Origin: Deltaproteobacteria bacterium
GTDB taxonomy: Bacteria; Desulfobacterota; Desulfarculia; Desulfarculales; Desulfarculaceae
Length of the DNA: 36,127 bases
Direction: 5' to 3'
NCBI GenBank assembly: GCA_020444165.1
Contig: JAHLLK010000063.1
Coordinates: forward strand, 1 to 36,127
Shown piece by piece: positions 30,639 to 36,127 of this stretch. Numbering within the stretch: the stretch's first letter is position 1; the number at the start of each line of letters is the position of its first letter. A program made the translations under genes and the position numbers. The notes under the pieces were generated by a model that made no database searches, was not told where the DNA came from, and saw only the letters and a program-made list of their open reading frames with translations.

Positions 30639-30670
30639 GAGCCTGCCGGAGCCGTTTCTCCGGCAGGCTC
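30639..30670 (+). terminator. Hairpin after the flavodoxin gene
   Basis: Perfect 13-bp stem GAGCCTGCCGGAG/CTCCGGCAGGCTC with a CCGTTT loop, 30 nt after the stop. No T-run follows, so termination may be weak or factor-dependent. Confidence 0.55.
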
Positions 30671-30882
30671 CCGGGGCAGGGCCTTGCCGGCCCCCCTCCG
30701 CCTTGCCCCGGGCCGGCCAAACATGCTAAGCTGCCCTCGGCTGGGGATTACGTTTCATCGCTGTCCTGAACCAGGGTCACAGAACTCGTAGATTTGGTGT
30801 TCCAGGGGGGAGATACCTCAGCCTGCCCGTTACTCGTCGGTATCTCGACAATACATCTGTGGTTTATTTTTAGAGGCCGCCC

Positions 30883-31767
30883 ATGGCTGCTGAGCCCAGC
30901 TCCGCCTTGCTGGCCCGGGTGTTTCAAATCGAGCGCCTGGCCTCGCTGCCGCACGTGGTGGTGCGTCTGGTGGAAAGTCTCTCCGACCACCGCACCTCGG
31001 CCTCGGACCTGGCCTCCCTGGTGGAGAGCGACCCGGCCCTGGCCTCCAAGGTCCTGAGCCTGGCCAACTCCGCCTTCTACGGTTTTTCCCAAGAGATCAG
31101 CACCATCCGGCGGGCCATCGTGCTCATCGGCTTCCAGGAGCTGCAACTCCTGGCCCTGGGCGCCGGCCTGGCCGACGTGTTCCTGGGCGGGAAGCGGGAC
31201 CACCAGGACGTGGCCGCGTTGTGGAGCCATTCCCTGGCGGTTTCCTGGCTCTCCCGGCGGCTGGCCCTGGCCGCGGGCCAGGGGGGCGGCGGCGAGGCCA
31301 TGGTGGCCGGCTTGCTGCACGACCTGGGCAAGCTGGCCCTGATCAGCCACCTGACCGCGGAGTACCAAGCCTTGCAGGAGCTTTTGGCCGAGGGCCTGGA
31401 TTTCTCCACCGCGGAGAGCCGGCTGGGGGTGGAGCACCCCAAGCTGGGTTACTGGCTGGCCACCCGTTGGGGCTTGCCGCCGGGGCAGCTGGAGGTACTC
31501 CGCCAACATCACACCCCTCCGCCCACGGGGGAGCACACGGCGCTCTTGGCCGTGGTGATGCTGGCCGATCAAATGGCCAACTGCCTGGGACTCGGCTGCC
31601 ACCCCGGTCCGTCGCTGTCCCAGGCCCAGATCCTCGCCGCGGCCGCGCTCGCGGGCCTGGAACCCGCCCGGCTCCGGCAGACGGGCCAGGAAGCCAAAGC
31701 CCAGTTGCCGGCGCTCCTGGCCGGTTGGAGCAAATTCGAGGGGGGAAGAGACCTTGCCACAGCCTGA
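30883..31767 (+). CDS. HDOD-domain signalling protein
   Basis: 294 residues. The HDOD core spans roughly 10-205: VVRLVESLSDHRTSASDLAS, VLSLANSAFYGF, IRRAIVLIGFQELQ. The HD-type pair is retained in AGLLHDLGKLAL. HDOD proteins sit in bacterial signal pathways; the biochemical activity is unclear. ATG at 30883. The 3' end overlaps the histidine kinase gene (TTG at 31754), indicating a two-gene signalling unit. A short hairpin AGATACC/GGTATCT (about 30829-30856) precedes it. Confidence 0.85.
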   Translation: MAAEPSSALLARVFQIERLASLPHVVVRLVESLSDHRTSASDLASLVESDPALASKVLSLANSAFYGFSQEISTIRRAIVLIGFQELQLLALGAGLADVFLGGKRDHQDVAALWSHSLAVSWLSRRLALAAGQGGGGEAMVAGLLHDLGKLALISHLTAEYQALQELLAEGLDFSTAESRLGVEHPKLGYWLATRWGLPPGQLEVLRQHHTPPPTGEHTALLAVVMLADQMANCLGLGCHPGPSLSQAQILAAAALAGLEPARLRQTGQEAKAQLPALLAGWSKFEGGRDLATA

Positions 31768-34372
31768 GAACAACTCCCCGGCGGCTGGGGGTCCCAGTCA
31801 GGCGGCCCTTTTGGAGACCATCGGGGTGCAGGGCGCCCGCCTGGAAACCTCGCTCAAGCTCTTGGCGGCCATTCACGGGCTGACCTCGGCGCCGCTGAAG
31901 TTCCAGGATCTCGGGCGGGCGGCGGCCTTCATGTTGCAGACCCTGGTGCGCGAATTGGAGGACGTGACCAACACCTCGGTGCTCCTGTACGAACCCGCGT
32001 CAGACAGCCTGAAGCTCCTGGCCGCCCAGGGTCAGGCCGATCTTTTCGAGGTGGCCCAAGCCAGCTACAACAAGGAGTTGGCCTTCCGGCCGGGCCAGGG
32101 GGTGGCCGGCACGGTGTTCGCCGAGAGCCAGCCCCGTTTCTGGAACCCGGACTCGCCCCAGGCTCATCTCCTCACCCGGGAAGACGGCCAGACCGCGCCC
32201 AGCTCCCTGGCCTGCCTGCCGCTTTTGACCTCGGAAAGCACCACCATCGGGGTGATGAACATCTCCTTCGGCCGGGCCAAACCCTTTGACCTGCCGCGTC
32301 AGCGGAACCTTTTCATCCTGTCCGGAGTGGTGGCCAACGTGATCCAGAGTTTCATCCTGCAGGCCGAGCTGGGCCGCAAGGCGGCCAGCCTGGAGGAGCA
32401 GGTGCGCCAGCGGGAGGAGGAGATTGTCCGGCGGCAGGAGGCCCAGCGGGCCTTGGCCGAGAGCCAGGCCCAGATGCAGCTCATCCTGGACCACTCGCCG
32501 TCCGGGGTGGCCATGTTCGACCAGGGGCTGGGCCAGTTGTTCTGCAACCGGCAGTGGTGGGAAGTGCTGGCCGAAACCCCGCCGCCGCCCGGCCACCAGC
32601 GCCGCGCCCGCCCGCCGGAGCGCTGGCTGGCGAACCACCAAGCGGCCCTGGCCGGAGGCCAGCCCCGCTCGGAGGCCGAGCCTTTTCCCCGGCCGGACGG
32701 CCGGCTGGACTGGGTGAAATGGGCCATCGTGCCCTGGCGGGACGCCGGGGGGGTCATCGGCGGCACCATCCAGTTTTTGGAAACCGTCACCGCCCGGGTG
32801 GAGGCGGAGCTGGCCTTGGAGCGCAGCCGGGCCGACCTGGCCGAGGCGCAGCGCATCGCCCGCCTGGGAAGCTGGACCGCCGATCTGGCCAGCGGCGCCG
32901 TGGAGCTTTCCGACGAGGCCCGGCGCATCTTCGGCCAAACCCCGGCTGACCCGGGGCTGGTTCCCGGGACCACCATGGAAGATTTCTGCCGCTGTTTGGC
33001 CCCGGGCGACCGGGGGCGGCTGCAGGAGGACCTGGCCCGGGCCGTGGCCGACCGGCGGGGCTTCGAGGGCGAGACCGTGATCCAGCGGCCGGACGGCGCC
33101 GAGGTGTGGGTGCACCTCCGGGCCGAGCCGCTGTACCACGACTTCGGCCCGCCCTCCCGGCTGATGGGTACGGTGCAGGACATCACGGCCCGCAGGGAGG
33201 CCGGGGCGGAAAAGGAGCGCCTGGAAAAGGCGTTGCGCCAAGCCCAGAAGATGGAGGCAGTGGGCACCCTGGCCGGCGGCATCGCCCACGACTTCAACAA
33301 CATCCTCCAAACCATCATGGGCTACGTGCAGCTCGCCCGCTCCCGGGAGAAAATTTCCCCCCGCCTGGCCGGTTATCTGCAAGAGACCGAGCAGGCCGCG
33401 GAACGGGCCTCGGAGCTGGTCAAGGGACTGTTGACCTTCAGCCGCAAGGTCTCCCCGCACTTGGGGATCTTGGACCTGAACCAGGTGGTGGAACACACCC
33501 TGGGCCTCCTGCGGCGCACCATCCCCAAGATGATCCACATCACCGCCGAACTGCCTCCCGCGCCGGTGCGGGTGCAGGGCGACGCCAACCAGTTGGAGCA
33601 GGTGCTCTTGAACCTGGCGGCCAACAGCCGGGACGCCATGCCCGAGGGCGGCGTCATCACGGTGGCCACCGGCCTCGTCACGGTGATGCCCGGCGAGGCC
33701 CCCCCGGCCGAGGGCCTCCCCCCGGGAACTCACGCCTTCATCGCCTTTGCCGACACCGGCCTGGGCATCGACCCCGAGACCCAGAAGCAGATTTTCGACC
33801 CGTTTTTCACCACCAAAGGCGTGGGCCAAGGCACCGGCCTGGGGCTGGCCATGGTCTACGGCATCATCAAGAGCTTCGGCGGGGCCATCGTGTGCGAGAG
33901 CGCCCCGGGCCAGGGCGCCACCTTCCGGATGTACTTCCGGGTGTTGGCCGAGCCGGAACAGGCCCCGGTGGTGGAGGCCGCCGCCCACGCCTTGCCGGCC
34001 CGGGGCAGCGAAGGCGTGCTCCTGGTGGACGACGAGCCGCAAATCCTGGTGGTGGGCCGGGAGGTGCTGGAGGAGTTCGGCTACCGGGTCTTCACGGCCG
34101 AAAGCGGCGAGGCCGCCCTGGAGGTGTATGAGCGCCGGGCGCCCGAGATCGACCTGGTGGTGCTGGACCTGGGCATGCCCGGTATGGGCGGGGGCAAATG
34201 CCTGGCCCGGCTCAAGGAGCAGGACCCCGGGCTCAAGGTGCTGGTGGCCAGCGGCTACAGCGGCCCCATGCTGACCCGGCAGGAGACCCTGGCCGCGGCC
34301 CAGGGCTTTTTGCCCAAGCCCTACAAGATCAACGACATGGTCAGCAAGATCCGGGAGATCCTGGAGAGCTGA
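31754..34372 (+). CDS. Hybrid sensor histidine kinase (GAF-PAS-PAS-HisKA-HATPase-REC)
   Basis: 872 residues. GAF-like sensor about 30-205; helical linker about 210-240; PAS about 240-350; PAS about 365-480; HisKA with His512 in GGIAHDFNN; HATPase about 610-735 (NLAANSRDAMPEG, FADTGLGIDP, GTGLGLAMVYGIIK); C-terminal receiver about 755-872 with VDDEP and phospho-acceptor Asp805 in LDLGMPG. No membrane spans, so a cytosolic sensor. TTG start with GAGGGGGAAGAG upstream, overlapping the HDOD gene. No DNA-binding output, so the phosphoryl group must go on to another protein. Signal unknown. Confidence 0.92.
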   Translation: MPQPENNSPAAGGPSQAALLETIGVQGARLETSLKLLAAIHGLTSAPLKFQDLGRAAAFMLQTLVRELEDVTNTSVLLYEPASDSLKLLAAQGQADLFEVAQASYNKELAFRPGQGVAGTVFAESQPRFWNPDSPQAHLLTREDGQTAPSSLACLPLLTSESTTIGVMNISFGRAKPFDLPRQRNLFILSGVVANVIQSFILQAELGRKAASLEEQVRQREEEIVRRQEAQRALAESQAQMQLILDHSPSGVAMFDQGLGQLFCNRQWWEVLAETPPPPGHQRRARPPERWLANHQAALAGGQPRSEAEPFPRPDGRLDWVKWAIVPWRDAGGVIGGTIQFLETVTARVEAELALERSRADLAEAQRIARLGSWTADLASGAVELSDEARRIFGQTPADPGLVPGTTMEDFCRCLAPGDRGRLQEDLARAVADRRGFEGETVIQRPDGAEVWVHLRAEPLYHDFGPPSRLMGTVQDITARREAGAEKERLEKALRQAQKMEAVGTLAGGIAHDFNNILQTIMGYVQLARSREKISPRLAGYLQETEQAAERASELVKGLLTFSRKVSPHLGILDLNQVVEHTLGLLRRTIPKMIHITAELPPAPVRVQGDANQLEQVLLNLAANSRDAMPEGGVITVATGLVTVMPGEAPPAEGLPPGTHAFIAFADTGLGIDPETQKQIFDPFFTTKGVGQGTGLGLAMVYGIIKSFGGAIVCESAPGQGATFRMYFRVLAEPEQAPVVEAAAHALPARGSEGVLLVDDEPQILVVGREVLEEFGYRVFTAESGEAALEVYERRAPEIDLVVLDLGMPGMGGGKCLARLKEQDPGLKVLVASGYSGPMLTRQETLAAAQGFLPKPYKINDMVSKIREILES

Positions 34373-34415
34373 GTTGCGTCCCCCGCCGGAACCACTCCCC
34401 CCCAAGCCCCTCCCC

Positions 34416-34440
34416 CCTGGGCCGCCGACCCGGGTTTTTT
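34416..34440 (+). terminator. Terminator after the histidine kinase gene
   Basis: CCTGGG (34416-34421) pairs with CCCGGG (34429-34434, one G-U), followed by TTTTTT. Confidence 0.75.
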
Positions 34441-34448
34441 CCCTGGCC

Positions 34449-34478
34449 TTGACTTTTCCGAACCGGAAAACCTAGGAT
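34449..34478 (+). promoter_or_regulatory. Promoter with operator palindrome before the aldehyde oxidoreductase gene
   Basis: TTGACT (34449-34454), 18-nt spacer, TAGGAT (34473-34478). The spacer is filled by a perfect inverted repeat TTTTCCG-AAC-CGGAAAA (34454-34470), a likely repressor site. The leader to the start codon is about 340 nt and holds hairpins GCCCGC/GCGGGC (near 34562) and CAGTG/CACTG (near 34690). I looked for a molybdenum-cofactor riboswitch there and did not find its consensus. Confidence 0.6.
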
Positions 34479-34824
34479 ATTTTATAAGTACGGGCCTTGA
34501 CGATATATTTGTGAAAATACTTTGCTCCTGTGCATTATGGCAGCCCTTTTAACGTTTGAGCGCCCGCAAAATCACGCGGGCTGGCTAATTTGGCAATTAA
34601 TTTTCCGGTGTTAAGCAAACACGTCTCCACCAAGCCCCAGGGGGACGCACCGGGCATCGTTCGCGGCTAAGCAGCCGGATTGTCCGGCACAGTGGCCAGA
34701 GGCCGGTTCACTGCCCCCCAGCCCCTCAGCCGTGGTTGATCTGCGCATGCGGCCGGCGGATGGGGAGCCAAGAACAAACCAAGCCAGCCAGACGCTGTTC
34801 GTCAGCGGAGGCCAGGGGGAAAGC

Positions 34825-36127
34825 ATGCTAAAAAAAGAGATAGTTATCAATGGCAGCAAAAAAACCGTCATAGCCGAGGCGGAAGAGTCCCTGGCCAACG
34901 TGATCCGGGGGCAGTTGGGGCTCACCGGCACCAAGCTGGGCTGTGGTGAGGGACAGTGCGCCGCCTGCAACGTGATCATGGACAACAAGCTGGTGCGCTC
35001 CTGCGTCACCAAGCTGAACAAGGTGCCGGACGGCGCGGCCATCACCACCATCGAGGGCCTGGGCACCCCCGAGTGCCTGCACGCCCTGCAAAAGGCCTGG
35101 ATCCATCACGGTGGCGCGCAATGCGGCTTCTGCACCCCGGGCTTCATCGTCTCTTCCAAGGCCCTGTTGGACCAGAACCCCAACCCCAGCCGGGAGGAGG
35201 TGCGCGACTGGTTCCAGGCCCACCGCAACGCCTGCCGCTGCACCGGCTACAAGCAGCTGGTGGACGCGGTGCTGGACGCGGCCAAGGTGATGCGTGGCGA
35301 GGCGCCGCCCGAGAGCCTGGAATACCAGATGCCGGCCAACGGCGAGATCTGGGGCGGGACCTATCCCCGGCCTTCGGCCGTGGCCAAGGTCACCGGCACC
35401 CTGGATTACGGCCACGACCTCTACTACCGCATGCCGGCCGACACCCTGTACCTGGAGCTGGTGCAGGCCGAGGTGTCCCACGCCAACCTCAAGGGCATCG
35501 ACACGGCCGAGGCCGAGAAGATGCCCGGGGTGGCCAAGGTGGTCACCGCCAAGGACATCAAGGGCAAGAACCGCATCACCGGGCTCATCACCTTCCCCAG
35601 CAACCTGGGCGACGGCTGGGACCGCCCCATCCTCTGCGATGAGAAGGTGTTCCAATACGGCGACGCCCTCGCCATCGTCTGCGCCGACACCCCGGCCCAC
35701 GCCAAGGCCGCGGCGGCCAAGGTGAAAGTGGACCTGGAGACCCTGCCGGCCTACATGAGCGCCCCGGCGGCCATGGCCGAGGACGCCATGGAGATCCACC
35801 CCGGGACCCCCAACGTCTACTACATCCAGAAGATCGCCAAGGGCGAGGACACCGGGCCCATCTTCGGCAAGGCCGCGGCCGTGGTGGAGGACGACTTCTA
35901 CGTGGGCCGCCAGCCCCACATGCCCATGGAGCCCGACGTGGGCTGCGCCTACCTGAACGACGAGGGCAAGCTGGTGATCCACTCCAAGTCCATCGGCCTG
36001 AACCTGCACGCGGCCATGATCGCCGCCGGCCTGGGCACCGACCCGGCCAATATGGTGATGGTGCAGAACCCCACCGGCGGCACCTTTGGCTACAAGTTCA
36101 GCCCCACCATGGAGGCCCTGGTGGGCG
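34825..36127 (+). CDS. mop: Mop-type molybdenum aldehyde oxidoreductase, N-terminal part
   Basis: Open to the window end; 434 residues seen of about 905 expected. First [2Fe-2S]: Cys40, Cys45, Cys48, Cys60 (LGCGEGQCAACNV, LVRSC). Second [2Fe-2S]: Cys100, Cys103 (CGFCTPG) and Cys127, Cys129 (ACRCTGY). The molybdopterin part begins near 175 (AVAKVTGTLDYGHDL). Both parts are in one chain, as in the Desulfovibrio gigas enzyme, rather than split subunits. It oxidises aldehydes to acids using a molybdopterin cytosine dinucleotide cofactor. AGGGGGA lies 4 nt before ATG. Confidence 0.93.
   Translation, partial: MLKKEIVINGSKKTVIAEAEESLANVIRGQLGLTGTKLGCGEGQCAACNVIMDNKLVRSCVTKLNKVPDGAAITTIEGLGTPECLHALQKAWIHHGGAQCGFCTPGFIVSSKALLDQNPNPSREEVRDWFQAHRNACRCTGYKQLVDAVLDAAKVMRGEAPPESLEYQMPANGEIWGGTYPRPSAVAKVTGTLDYGHDLYYRMPADTLYLELVQAEVSHANLKGIDTAEAEKMPGVAKVVTAKDIKGKNRITGLITFPSNLGDGWDRPILCDEKVFQYGDALAIVCADTPAHAKAAAAKVKVDLETLPAYMSAPAAMAEDAMEIHPGTPNVYYIQKIAKGEDTGPIFGKAAAVVEDDFYVGRQPHMPMEPDVGCAYLNDEGKLVIHSKSIGLNLHAAMIAAGLGTDPANMVMVQNPTGGTFGYKFSPTMEALVG

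Noticed and set aside
32000..34405. An 801-codon open frame on the minus strand
   Set aside because: Antisense to the hybrid histidine kinase, whose domains and motifs are complete; the reverse translation is low-complexity.
34600..34820. A molybdenum-cofactor riboswitch before the aldehyde oxidoreductase gene
   Set aside because: Hairpins exist, but I could not match the conserved core of that riboswitch class.

Overview
The window is high-GC DNA that reads like an anaerobic, corrinoid-rich, selenocysteine-using bacterium. A Desulfobacterota (deltaproteobacterial, Desulfarculales-like) origin is my inference from three things: hgcAB, a Mop-type molybdenum aldehyde oxidoreductase, and bacterial MtrH/UroD-type methyltransferases with their usual accessory genes. 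No rRNA or tRNA gene is present to fix the taxonomy.

Layout. (1) 1-4434, mostly minus strand: a cobalamin riboswitch with a terminator (4151-4385) controls a zinc-type dehydrogenase and a TrpD-like phosphoribosyltransferase. An ArsB/NhaD-type anion transporter with its own promoter follows. (2) 4735-7944: a DUF1638 protein and a large REC/PAS/LuxR-HTH regulator. (3) 7945-19784, the core methyl-transfer region: MtrH-like methyltransferase, UroD-family methyltransferase, corrinoid protein, a thioredoxin-like protein, a thioredoxin-reductase-like flavoprotein, an ASKHA [2Fe-2S] corrinoid activator, a small Cys protein, a CobW GTPase and a DUF2284 protein. A second unit holds a glutaredoxin-like protein, a second UroD-family methyltransferase and two more thioredoxin-like proteins. 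(4) 20047-20623: two inverted multi-hairpin repeats. (5) 20830-25542: a TSCPD/degenerate phosphoesterase fusion, a thioredoxin-like selenoprotein, a coiled-coil-less SMC-like ATPase, a zinc ribbon, a second CobW GTPase and a Cys-rich protein. (6) 26142-29224: hgcA-hgcB (mercury methylation) between two cob(I)alamin adenosyltransferase genes. (7) 30117-36127: flavodoxin, HDOD protein, hybrid histidine kinase, and the 5' part of a Mop-type aldehyde oxidoreductase.

The most important reading is that two genes contain an in-frame UGA that I interpret as selenocysteine. In the UroD-family methyltransferase at 17850-18884, UGA falls exactly where its paralogue has the C-terminal zinc-ligand Cys (PGC-D becomes PG-U-D). 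In the thioredoxin-like gene at 21784-22074, UGA makes a UxxC active site. Each UGA is followed by a hairpin with bacterial SECIS geometry. A standard gene caller truncates the first gene and misses the start of the second.

Working model (inference). A methyl group from an unknown donor is moved by the UroD-family enzymes to the corrinoid protein, and from there by the MtrH-like enzyme to tetrahydrofolate. The ASKHA protein re-reduces oxidised corrinoid. CobW proteins, adenosyltransferases and the riboswitch operon handle metal and cobamide supply. Four related CxxC/UxxC thioredoxin-like proteins and an atypical reductase form a dedicated thiol/selenol relay. At least seven copies or fragments of a modular multi-hairpin repeat with covarying stems lie between the genes.
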